64,000 nt of DNA. Origin: Streptomyces sp. Ru71 (GTDB lineage Bacteria; Actinomycetota; Actinomycetes; Streptomycetales; Streptomycetaceae). The stretch spans positions 1 through 64,000 of the forward strand of contig NZ_PQSS01000011.1 of NCBI RefSeq assembly GCF_002920535.1. The letters run 5' to 3'. The notes under the pieces are model-generated. The model was not told the DNA's origin and did no database searches. It saw nothing but the letters and a program-made list of their open reading frames with translations. Each line of letters starts with the position of its first letter. Position 1 is the first letter of the stretch. The position numbers and the translations under genes are program-made. Of the stretch, positions 25,501 through 32,642 are shown one piece after another.

Positions 25501-25950
25501 GGGGCGGGCGAGTACCAGGTGCGCATCCGCGGCCAGATGGACCGCGTGGAGGCCGACGGGGAGGGCCGCGCGTACGTCGTCGACTTCAAGACCGGCAAGC
25601 AGGCGCCCAGCTCCGCCGAGGTGGCCCGCCACCCGCAGCTCGCCGTGTACCAGCTCGCCGTGCGTGAGGGCGCCGTCGACGAGGCCTTCGACGGGGTGCG
25701 GCCCGAGCCGGGCGGCGCGGAGCTGGTCCAGCTGCGGCAGGGCGCCGCCAAGCGGGACGGCGGTGAGACGCTGCCCAAGGTGCAGGCGCAGGAGCCGCTG
25801 GAGGGGGAGTGGGTCGGCGAGCTGCTGGCCACGGCGGCCGGAAAGGTGCTCGACGAGCGGTTCACGCCGAGTGCCGGCCAGCACTGCACGCACTGCTCGT
25901 TCCGGGCCTCGTGCACCGCGCGGCCGGAGGGGCGGCACGTGGTCGAGTGA
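22531..25950 (+). CDS. adnB: AdnB-type UvrD-like helicase-nuclease with Fe-S cysteines
   Basis: About 1139 residues, one subunit of the AdnAB end-resection motor of actinobacteria. The UvrD-like motor has Q motif LDAAQRAVV, Walker A GPGTGKT (58-64), VDEYQDTD (motif II) and MTAHRSKGLEW (motif V region). The C-terminus is a RecB-type nuclease with VVDFKTGK and a Q-x3-Y helix (HPQLAVYQLAV), plus four cysteines (CALQWF upstream and CTHCSFRASC at the end) expected to bind a 4Fe-4S cluster. The start GTG 22531 is chosen because upstream sequence is Arg/Pro-rich and unlike the family. The AdnB assignment follows gene order and Walker A type in mycobacteria. Confidence 0.88.
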   Translation: MSSSSSTRRLPHPQVRQGSRGAYRLVRTPPHRPDPPRLDAAQRAVVDHDSGPLLVLAGPGTGKTTTLVESVAARVARGGDPARVLVLTFSRKAAVELRDRMALRMGAARAPQATTFHSFCYALVRAHQDSELFAEPLRLLSGPEQDVTVRGLLAGQIDLEKLGLAHVRWPDELRACLTTRGFADEVRAVLARTRELGLGPDALDAFARRIGRPDWRAAAAFLAEYLDVLDLQGVLDYAELVHRAVLLARRPDVARQLADRYDAVYVDEYQDTDPAQVRLLHALFGHGRTLVAFGDPDQSIYAFRGADVNGILDFPAAFPRADGRPAPVAVLRTSRRSGAALLAATRLITQRMPLTRLPADKVRAHRDLTPVRDGGRVEVYTYPTPGTELDNIADILRRAHLEDGVPWRDMAVLVRAGARTIPAVRRALTAAGVPLDIDGDDLPLRHEPAVAPLLTALRAVATAEAGGASTEPAGEAGEAGEATETREAPVTEETDAPEADADAPQDAENPAATAPCWLDTETALTLLASPLAGMDAADLRRLGRALREEERAAGNPLPPPSDELLARALAEPERLAVHDPTYARGAQRLGALLRTARERLAAGGTAEEALWDLWEGTPWPGRLERAARRGGAAGRNADRDLDAVCALFATAARAEERTGGRGALNFLEQIEAEDIAADTLTRRAVRTDAVRLMTAHRSKGLEWRLVVVAGVQEGLWPDLRRRGSLLEADRIGRDGLAQPLTPGALLAEERRLFYVAATRARERLVVTAVKAPADDGDQPSRFLAELGVEPKDVTGRPRRPLSVAALVAELRATTVDPRASDALRKAAAHRLARLAALADEDGRPLVPAAHPYRWWGMWDPTESKVPLRDRDQPVVLSGSALDQLANTCALQWFLGREVKADAPATAAQGFGNVVHVLADEVASGHTPADLAVLMERLETVWNALAFDAPWKSQQEKDNARVALERFLQWHVMDRAGRTPVASEHDFDVTLGAGEYQVRIRGQMDRVEADGEGRAYVVDFKTGKQAPSSAEVARHPQLAVYQLAVREGAVDEAFDGVRPEPGGAELVQLRQGAAKRDGGETLPKVQAQEPLEGEWVGELLATAAGKVLDERFTPSAGQHCTHCSFRASCTARPEGRHVVE

Positions 25951-26072
25951 ACAACCTGATGCGAGGGGAGTCGCCGTGATGCACGGCACCTCACGTGCTG
26001 ACCTGCGCTTCTTCCCCCTCTGAACGCTCACCCGGCCACTGTTGTCAGTGCCCGCCGCTAGCCTCTTTCGAT

Positions 26073-29000
26073 GTGTCCGCACGCATCACCGACCCCGAGC
26101 AGCTCAAGGAGCTCCTCGGCATCCCGTTCACCCCGGAGCAGACGGCCTGCATCACCGCGCCGCCCGCCCCGCAGGTGATCGTGGCCGGCGCCGGCTCCGG
26201 CAAGACCACGGTGATGGCGGCGCGTGTGGTGTGGCTGGTCGGCACGGGCCAGGTCGCCCCCGAACAGGTCCTCGGTCTGACCTTCACCAACAAGGCCGCC
26301 GGCGAACTCGCCGAACGCGTCCGCAAGGCGCTGGTCAAGGCCGGCGTCACCGACCCCGACGTCATCGACCCGGACAACCCGCCCGGCGAGCCGGTGATCT
26401 CCACCTACCACGCCTTCGCCGGCCGCCTGCTGACCGACCACGGCCTGCGCATCGGCCTGGAGCCCAGCTCCCGCCTGCTCGCCGACGCCAGCCGCTTCCA
26501 GCTCGCCGCGCGGGTGCTGCGCGAGGCCCCCGGCCCCTACCCGGCGCTCACCCGCTCCTTCCCCGACCTGGTCAGCGACCTGCTCGCCCTCGACGCGGAG
26601 CTGGCCGAACACCTGGTACGCCCCGAGGCGCTGCGCGCCCACGACGCCGAACTGCTGCTCACCCTCCAGGGCGCCAAGCTCTCCAACGCCGACCTGCGCA
26701 AGGTCCCCGAGACCGCCGCCGCCCGCCGGGAACTGACCGATCTGGTGCTGCGCTACCGGGCCGCCAAGCGCGAACGCGACCTGCTCGACTTCGGCGACCA
26801 GATCGCGCTCGCCGCGCAGCTCGGCGGGCTCCCCGAGGTGGGCCGCCAGCTGCGCGAGGAGTTCCGGGTGGTGCTCCTCGACGAGTACCAGGACACCTCC
26901 GTCGCCCAGCGCGTGATGCTCGCCGGCCTCTTCGGCGAGGGCACCGGCCACCCGGTCACCGCCGTCGGCGACCCCTGCCAGGCCATCTACGGCTGGCGCG
27001 GCGCCTCCGTCGCCAACCTCGACGACTTCCCCCAGCACTTCTCCCGCGCCGACGGCCGGCCCGCCACCCGGCAGGCGCTGAGCGAGAACCGCCGCAGCGG
27101 AGGCCGCCTCCTCGACCTGGCCAACGGCCTCGCCGAGCCGCTGCGCGCGATGCACGCGGGCGTGGAGGCCCTGCGCCCCGCGCCGGGAGCCGAACGCGAC
27201 GGCCTGGTCCGCTGCGCCCTGCTGGACACCCACGCCGAGGAGATCGACTGGATCGCCGACTCCATCGCCCACCTGGTGCGCACCGGCACGGCGCCGGGCG
27301 AGATCGCCGTCCTGTGCCGTACGGCGAACGACTTCGCCGAGATCCAGGGCGCCCTCGTCGCCCGTGACGTCCCCGTCGAGGTCGTCGGCCTGTCCGGGCT
27401 GCTGCACCTGCCCGAGGTCGCCGACCTGGTCGCCGTCTGCGAGGTCCTCCAGGACCCGGGCGCCAACGCCGCGCTGGTGCGTCTGCTGACCGGCCCGCGC
27501 TGGCGCATCGGCCCCCGCGACCTGGCCCTCCTCGGCCGCCGCGCCCGCCTGCTGGTTGCGCACACGCGCGTGGCCGACGGCGACGACCCGGACCGCCGCC
27601 TCGCCGAAGCCGTCGAGGGAGTCGACCCGTCGGAGGTGATATCGCTCGCCGACGCCCTGGACACCTTCCTGGAAACCCCCATGGAGGCCGGCGACGACGG
27701 GCTGCCCTTCTCGCCGGACGCGCGCGTGCGGTTCGCCCGGCTCGCCGCTGAACTGCGCGACCTGCGCCGCTCGCTGTCCGACCCGCTGATGGACGTCCTG
27801 CACCGGGTGCTCGCCGTCACCGGCCTGGAGGTGGAGCTGTCGGCGTCCCCGCACGCGCTGGCCGCCCGCCGCCGCGAGACGCTGTCCAACTTCCTCGACG
27901 TCGCCGCGTCCTTCGCCGCCCACGACAGCGAGGCCACCCTGCTGGCCTTCCTCGGCTTCCTGCGCACCGCCGCCCAGTACGAGAAGGGCCTGGACAACGC
28001 CCTGCCCGGCGGCGAGAACACGGTCAAGGTGCTCACCGCGCACCGGTCCAAGGGCCTGGAGTGGGACGTCGTCGCCGTCCCCGGCCTGGTCACCGGCACC
28101 TTCCCCAGCGGGCAGGGCCGCGAGAAGTGGACCGCGCAGGCCAAGGTGCTGCCGCACGCCCTGCGCGGCGACGCCGACACGCTGCCCGACGTCGAGGCGT
28201 GGGACGCGCGCGGCATGAAGGCCTTCCACGAGGCCATGAAGGACCACCAGCACACCGAGGAGCTCCGCCTCGGCTACGTCACCTTCACCCGCCCCCGCTC
28301 CCTGCTGCTCGGCTCCGGCCACTGGTGGGGCCCCACCCAGAAGAAGCCGCGCGGCCCGTCCGACTTCCTGCTCGCCCTGTACGAGCACTGCGCCGCCGGG
28401 TACGGCGAGATCGAGGCGTGGGCGGACGAACCGGAGGAGGGCGCGGAGAACCCCGCGCTGCAGCAGGCCGGGGCCGAGCAGGCATGGCCGCTGCCGCTGG
28501 ACGAGGCCGCCCTCGCCCGCCGCCGGGCCGCCGCCGAGACGGTCCTCGCCCACCTCGACGCCCTCGCCGCGGGCGAGGCCACGGCCACGCACGACGCCGA
28601 CTCGTACACCGACCCGGACTGGCCGCCGCCCCCCGAGGACCCGGCCGACGGTGAGCCGCCGTACGACGAACCGCCCCTCGACGAGCCGCCGTACGACGAG
28701 GACCCGTTCGCGCAGGACACCGACTGGGACACCTGGCCCGCCGAACGCCCGACGGTGCCCCACCAGGCCACGGCGCCCGAGCCTCCCGCCGCCCGGCCCC
28801 GGGCCGGCGAGCCGCACACGCACGCCGGTGAGGAGCCCCTCACCCCCGAGGAGGCCCGGGTCGTCGCCTCCTGGGACCGGGACCTGGAGGCGCTGTCCGG
28901 CGAGCTGCTGCGCGCCCGCGAGGCCGTCACCGACGTCCCCCTGCCCGCGTCGCTCACCGCCTCGCAGCTGCTGCGCCTGGCCGCCGACCCCGACGGCTTC

Positions 29001-29558
29001 GCGCGGGAGCTGGCGCGTCCCATGCCGCGGCCGCCGCAGCCGGCCGCCCGCCGGGGCACGCGCTTCCACGCGTGGGTGGAGTCACGGTTCGAGGCGCTGA
29101 CGCTGCCCCTGCTGGAACCGGACGAGCTGCCCGGCGGCGACGCCGAGATCGCCGACGAAGAGGACCTGCAGGCTCTCAAGGAGGCCTTCGAGCGCACCGA
29201 GTACGCCCACCGCACCCCCTACCGGGTGGAGGCGCCCTTCCAGCTGTCGCTCGCCGGACGCGTGATCCGCGGCCGGATCGACGCCGTCTACAAGGACGGC
29301 GACGGCGACGGCGCGGGCGCGACATACGAGATCGTCGACTGGAAGACCAACCGTCACCGCGACGCCGACCCGCTCCAGCTCGCCGTCTACCGGCTGGCGT
29401 GGGCCGAGCAGCAGGGCGTCGATGTGGAATCGGTCACGGCCGCCTTCCTGTACGTGCGTACCGGTCAGGTCGTACGGCCGGACGATCTGCCGGACCGTGC
29501 CGCGCTGGAGCGGCTGCTCACGGCGGAACCCGCCGCCGAGGCCGGAACGCGTTCGTGA
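26073..29558 (+). CDS. adnA: AdnA-type UvrD-like helicase-nuclease
   Basis: About 1161 residues, the second AdnAB subunit. The motor domain has FTPEQTACITAP, Walker A GAGSGKT (39-45), TFTNKAAGEL, LLDEYQDTS and LTAHRSKGLEWDVV. A long acidic/Pro insert (about residues 835-920, repeats of PPYDEPPLDEPPYDE) separates it from the C-terminal nuclease (EIVDWKTNR and a LQLAVYRLAW helix). Unlike its partner it has no terminal Cys cluster. The start is GTG 26073: no ribosome-binding site, but TAGCCT at 26059-26064 suggests a leaderless transcript separate from the upstream gene. In Streptomyces the adnAB locus has been reported essential. Subunit naming is by analogy. Confidence 0.87.
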   Translation: MSARITDPEQLKELLGIPFTPEQTACITAPPAPQVIVAGAGSGKTTVMAARVVWLVGTGQVAPEQVLGLTFTNKAAGELAERVRKALVKAGVTDPDVIDPDNPPGEPVISTYHAFAGRLLTDHGLRIGLEPSSRLLADASRFQLAARVLREAPGPYPALTRSFPDLVSDLLALDAELAEHLVRPEALRAHDAELLLTLQGAKLSNADLRKVPETAAARRELTDLVLRYRAAKRERDLLDFGDQIALAAQLGGLPEVGRQLREEFRVVLLDEYQDTSVAQRVMLAGLFGEGTGHPVTAVGDPCQAIYGWRGASVANLDDFPQHFSRADGRPATRQALSENRRSGGRLLDLANGLAEPLRAMHAGVEALRPAPGAERDGLVRCALLDTHAEEIDWIADSIAHLVRTGTAPGEIAVLCRTANDFAEIQGALVARDVPVEVVGLSGLLHLPEVADLVAVCEVLQDPGANAALVRLLTGPRWRIGPRDLALLGRRARLLVAHTRVADGDDPDRRLAEAVEGVDPSEVISLADALDTFLETPMEAGDDGLPFSPDARVRFARLAAELRDLRRSLSDPLMDVLHRVLAVTGLEVELSASPHALAARRRETLSNFLDVAASFAAHDSEATLLAFLGFLRTAAQYEKGLDNALPGGENTVKVLTAHRSKGLEWDVVAVPGLVTGTFPSGQGREKWTAQAKVLPHALRGDADTLPDVEAWDARGMKAFHEAMKDHQHTEELRLGYVTFTRPRSLLLGSGHWWGPTQKKPRGPSDFLLALYEHCAAGYGEIEAWADEPEEGAENPALQQAGAEQAWPLPLDEAALARRRAAAETVLAHLDALAAGEATATHDADSYTDPDWPPPPEDPADGEPPYDEPPLDEPPYDEDPFAQDTDWDTWPAERPTVPHQATAPEPPAARPRAGEPHTHAGEEPLTPEEARVVASWDRDLEALSGELLRAREAVTDVPLPASLTASQLLRLAADPDGFARELARPMPRPPQPAARRGTRFHAWVESRFEALTLPLLEPDELPGGDAEIADEEDLQALKEAFERTEYAHRTPYRVEAPFQLSLAGRVIRGRIDAVYKDGDGDGAGATYEIVDWKTNRHRDADPLQLAVYRLAWAEQQGVDVESVTAAFLYVRTGQVVRPDDLPDRAALERLLTAEPAAEAGTRS

Positions 29559-29613
29559 AGGTGTGACGAACCGCCCAGCCAGGATGTCACTGAGTGCCGA
29601 TAGGCTCGTGACC

Positions 29614-31017
29614 ATGAGCCAGACCCCGGACAGCGCCGTCCGTCAGTACATCGAGCAGCACCGTGCCGCCTTCCTCGACGACCTCGCCGCGTGGCTGCGC
29701 ATCCCGTCCGTCTCGGCTCAGCCCGACCACGCCCCCGATGTACGCCGCAGCGCCGACTGGCTCGCCGCCAAGCTGACGGAGACCGGCTTCCCGACCGCCG
29801 AGGTCTGGCCGACCCCGGGCGCACCCGCCGTCTTCGCCGAGTGGCCCTCCGACGACCCCGACGCACCCACCGTCCTCGTCTACGGCCACCACGACGTGCA
29901 GCCCGCCGCCCGCGAGGACGGCTGGGACAGCGAGCCGTTCGAGCCCGTCGTCCGCGACGGGCGCCTGTACGCGCGCGGCGCGGCCGACGACAAGGGCCAG
30001 GTGTTCTTCCACACCCTCGGGGTGCGCGCCCACCTCGCCGCGACCGGCCGCACCGCCCCGGCCGTGCATCTGAAGCTGCTGATCGAGGGCGAGGAGGAGT
30101 CCGGCTCCCCGCACTTCCGCGACCTGGTCGAGGAGCGGGCCGGCCGGCTCGCCGCCGACGCCGTGATCGTCTCCGACACGGGCATGTGGGCCGAGGACAC
30201 CCCCACGGTGTGCACCGGCATGCGCGGCCTCGCCGAGTGCGAGGTCCGGCTGTACGGCCCGGACCAGGACATCCACTCCGGCTCCTTCGGCGGCGCCGTG
30301 CCCAATCCGGCCACCGCCGCCGCCCGCCTGGTCGCCGCCCTGCACGACGAGCACGCACGCGTCGCGATCCCCGGCTTCTACGACGGTGTCGTCGCTCTGA
30401 CCGACCGCGAGCGCGAGCTGTTCGCCGAGCTGCCCTTCGACGAGCAGCGCTGGCTGGGCACGGCCAAGTCCTACGCCGCCCACGGCGAGGCCGGCTACTC
30501 CACCCTGGAGCGTGTCTGGGCCCGCCCCACCGCCGAGGTCAACGGCATCGGGGGCGGCTACCAGGGGCCCGGCAGCAAGACGATCATCCCGTCCTCGGCG
30601 ATGGTGAAGCTGTCCTTCCGGATGGTCGCGGGACAGGATCCCGCGCACATCGAGAAGGTGGTCCGCGCCTGGGCCGCCGACCAGGTGCCCGCCGGCATCC
30701 GCCACGAGATCGCCTTCGGCGCCGCCACCCGCCCCTGCCTGACCCCGCTGGACCACCCGGCGCTGCAGTCCGTCGTACGCGCCATGAGCCGCGCCTTCGA
30801 GCAGCCCGTCCGCTTCACGCGCGAGGGCGGCTCCGGACCGGCCGCCGACCTCCAGGAGGTCCTCGGCGCCCCCGTGCTGTTCCTCGGCATCTCCGTCCCG
30901 TCCGACGGCTGGCACGCCCCCAACGAGAAGGTCGAGCTGGACCTGCTCCTCAAAGGCGTCGAGACCAGCGCGTACCTGTGGGGCGAGCTCGCGGCCGGCC
31001 GGACCGATGTGCCCTGA
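29614..31017 (+). CDS. M20 family metallopeptidase (dipeptidase)
   Basis: A 467-residue cytosolic zinc peptidase of the M20 family (ArgE/DapE/carnosinase-like dipeptidases). Zinc and catalytic motifs are present: VLVYGHHDVQP, RGAADDKGQ, IEGEEESGSPHF with the Glu general base, SDTGMW, and a C-terminal WHAPNEKV His. The inserted lid domain carries the PGSKTIIP motif of the CNDP-like branch. The start is ATG 29614; TAGGCT at 29601-29606, 7 nt upstream, indicates a leaderless mRNA. It has its own promoter although it follows adnA closely. Confidence 0.93.
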   Translation: MSQTPDSAVRQYIEQHRAAFLDDLAAWLRIPSVSAQPDHAPDVRRSADWLAAKLTETGFPTAEVWPTPGAPAVFAEWPSDDPDAPTVLVYGHHDVQPAAREDGWDSEPFEPVVRDGRLYARGAADDKGQVFFHTLGVRAHLAATGRTAPAVHLKLLIEGEEESGSPHFRDLVEERAGRLAADAVIVSDTGMWAEDTPTVCTGMRGLAECEVRLYGPDQDIHSGSFGGAVPNPATAAARLVAALHDEHARVAIPGFYDGVVALTDRERELFAELPFDEQRWLGTAKSYAAHGEAGYSTLERVWARPTAEVNGIGGGYQGPGSKTIIPSSAMVKLSFRMVAGQDPAHIEKVVRAWAADQVPAGIRHEIAFGAATRPCLTPLDHPALQSVVRAMSRAFEQPVRFTREGGSGPAADLQEVLGAPVLFLGISVPSDGWHAPNEKVELDLLLKGVETSAYLWGELAAGRTDVP

Positions 31018-31167
31018 ACCCGGTGCACCCCGCCGGGCACCCGCCCCGCCGGGGCACACTGTAAGGACCGCCCGCCGCGCCCGTCCGGACCCGGTCGCCG
31101 CCTGCCGTACGAACCGCTGAACCGCCCGCCGACCCAAACCGTTCCACCGGGGGAGTTGGAAGCACCC

Positions 31168-32109
31168 GTGACCACCTGGACCGACCGCACCGACGACCGA
31201 CCCATCTCGCTGACCGCGCCCAGCGGCATCGACCGGGCCGCCCACCACCGGCTCGACGAGGCCTGGCTCGCGGCGGCGTGGAGCCACCCCTCGACGCGCT
31301 GCTTCGTGGTGTCCGGCGGCCAGGTCCTCATCGACGAGACGCCCGACGGCCGGACCGAGCTCGTCATGACGCCGTCCTTCGAGGCCCCTCTCACCGAGGC
31401 GCACCGCTACTTCCTCGGCATCGACGAGGACGGCGTCAGCTACTTCGCCCTGCAGAAGGACGCGCTGCCCGGCCGGATCGACCAGTCCGCGCGCCCCGCC
31501 GGGCTGCGCGAGGCCGGTCTGCTGCTCTCCCCGCGCGACGCGGGCCTGATGGTGCACGCCGTCGGCCTGGAGAACTGGCAGCGCACCCACCGCTTCTGCT
31601 CCCGCTGCGGCGAGCGCACGGTGATCGCCGCCGCCGGGCACATCCGGCGCTGCCCGGCCTGCGGCGCCGAGCACTACCCGCGCACCGACCCGGCCGTGAT
31701 CATGACGGTCACCGACGAGGACGACCGCATCCTGCTCGGCCGCCAGGTGCACTGGCCCGAGGGCCGCTTCTCGACGCTGGCCGGTTTCGTCGAGCCCGGC
31801 GAGTCCATCGAGCAGGCCGTGCGCCGCGAGGTCCACGAGGAGGTCGGGGTCAGCGTCGGGCAGGTCGAGTACGTCGCCAGCCAGCCCTGGCCGTTCCCGT
31901 CCAGCCTGATGCTCGGCTTCATGGCCCGCGCCACCTCCACGGACATCGACGTCGACGGCGACGAGATCCACGAGGCCCGCTGGTTCTCCCGCGACGAGCT
32001 GACCGCCGCCTTCGAGGCGGGCGAGGTCATGCCGCCGTACGGCATCTCGATCGCCGCCCGCCTGATCGAGCTGTGGTACGGCAAGCCGCTGCCGACGCGG
32101 AGCGTGTGA
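31168..32109 (+). CDS. nudC: NAD(H) pyrophosphatase / deNADding NUDIX hydrolase NudC
   Basis: A 313-residue NUDIX enzyme that splits NADH to NMNH and AMP and can decap NAD-RNA in other bacteria. It has an N-terminal domain, a four-cysteine zinc ribbon (FCSRCGERT ... RCPACGAEHYPRTDP), the NUDIX box GFVEPGESIEQAVRREVHEEVGV split over residues about 210-232, and the NudC hallmark SQPWPFPSS. The start is GTG 31168, about 12 nt after GGGGGAG. A TTG at 31156 is in frame but sits directly on that ribosome-binding site. It is followed by a strong terminator shared with the convergent glutaredoxin gene. Confidence 0.94.
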   Translation: MTTWTDRTDDRPISLTAPSGIDRAAHHRLDEAWLAAAWSHPSTRCFVVSGGQVLIDETPDGRTELVMTPSFEAPLTEAHRYFLGIDEDGVSYFALQKDALPGRIDQSARPAGLREAGLLLSPRDAGLMVHAVGLENWQRTHRFCSRCGERTVIAAAGHIRRCPACGAEHYPRTDPAVIMTVTDEDDRILLGRQVHWPEGRFSTLAGFVEPGESIEQAVRREVHEEVGVSVGQVEYVASQPWPFPSSLMLGFMARATSTDIDVDGDEIHEARWFSRDELTAAFEAGEVMPPYGISIAARLIELWYGKPLPTRSV

Positions 32110-32115
32110 CGCGCG

Positions 32116-32152
32116 AAGGGCGGCCCCTGAGCTCTCTCAGGGGCCGCCCTTT
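32116..32152. terminator. Bidirectional terminator between nudC and glutaredoxin
   Basis: A long stem (AAGGGCGGCCCCTGAG and its complement) with a short loop, flanked by A and T runs, separates two convergent genes. Confidence 0.9.
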
Positions 32153-32192
32153 CGTCTCTACGGCTGTGCGAGCCGCGCGGTGATCGCGGTGC

Positions 32193-32435
32193 TCAGACGC
32201 CGATCTTCTGCTTCACCTGCGCCAGCGACGGGTTCGTCAGCGTCGAACCGTCCGGGAACAGCACGGTCGGCACCGTCTGGTTTCCGCCATTCGCCTTCTC
32301 GACGAAGGCCGCGGACTCCGGGTCCTGCTCGATGTTGATCTCGGTGTACGCGATGCCCTCGCGGTCCAGCTGGCTCTTCAGCCGGCGGCAGTAGCCACAC
32401 CACGTGGTGCTGTACATCGTCACAGTGCCCAGCAT
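32193..32435 (-). CDS. mrx1: Mycoredoxin-like glutaredoxin
   Basis: An 80-residue thioredoxin-fold protein with active site C13-G-Y-C16 (STTWCGYCRRLKSQL), cis-Pro in TVPTVLFPDG, and the short compact form of actinobacterial mycoredoxin-1, which reduces mycothiol mixed disulfides. The start is ATG 32435 (MLGTVTMYS), preceded by AAGGAG; the frame runs further upstream to 32468 but the family begins here. It is divergent from uvrD2. The symbol is assigned by similarity. Confidence 0.9.
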   Translation of the reverse strand: MLGTVTMYSTTWCGYCRRLKSQLDREGIAYTEINIEQDPESAAFVEKANGGNQTVPTVLFPDGSTLTNPSLAQVKQKIGV

Positions 32436-32642
32436 GTCTTCGCGCTCCTTCAGCGGCTCGGGGATCACGCTCGCTAGGGGGAGAACGTACTTGAAAGCGC
32501 CACCATTCCCGCCGCGGGTGCCGGACCGGGGGTGACGCCGGTCGCAGGGGCCGGCGTGAGACCCGTCGCATTAATACGACTGCGAGCCCTGCCTGTGGAC
32601 AACCCGCCGCACCCGTCTCCGGCGGCCTGGCAGCATGGTCCT

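Noticed and set aside
21685-26082. A 1465-codon minus-strand open frame
   Set aside because: It is antisense to the ATL and AdnB genes; its composition mirrors their third-position GC bias and shows no domain.
29422-29613. Extension of the M20 peptidase upstream of ATG 29614
   Set aside because: The extension overlaps the adnA coding region in another frame and lacks family similarity; TAGGCT upstream of 29614 supports a leaderless start.
31156-31167. TTG 31156 as NudC start
   Set aside because: It lies directly against the GGGGGAG ribosome-binding sequence, leaving no spacing; GTG 31168 fits better.
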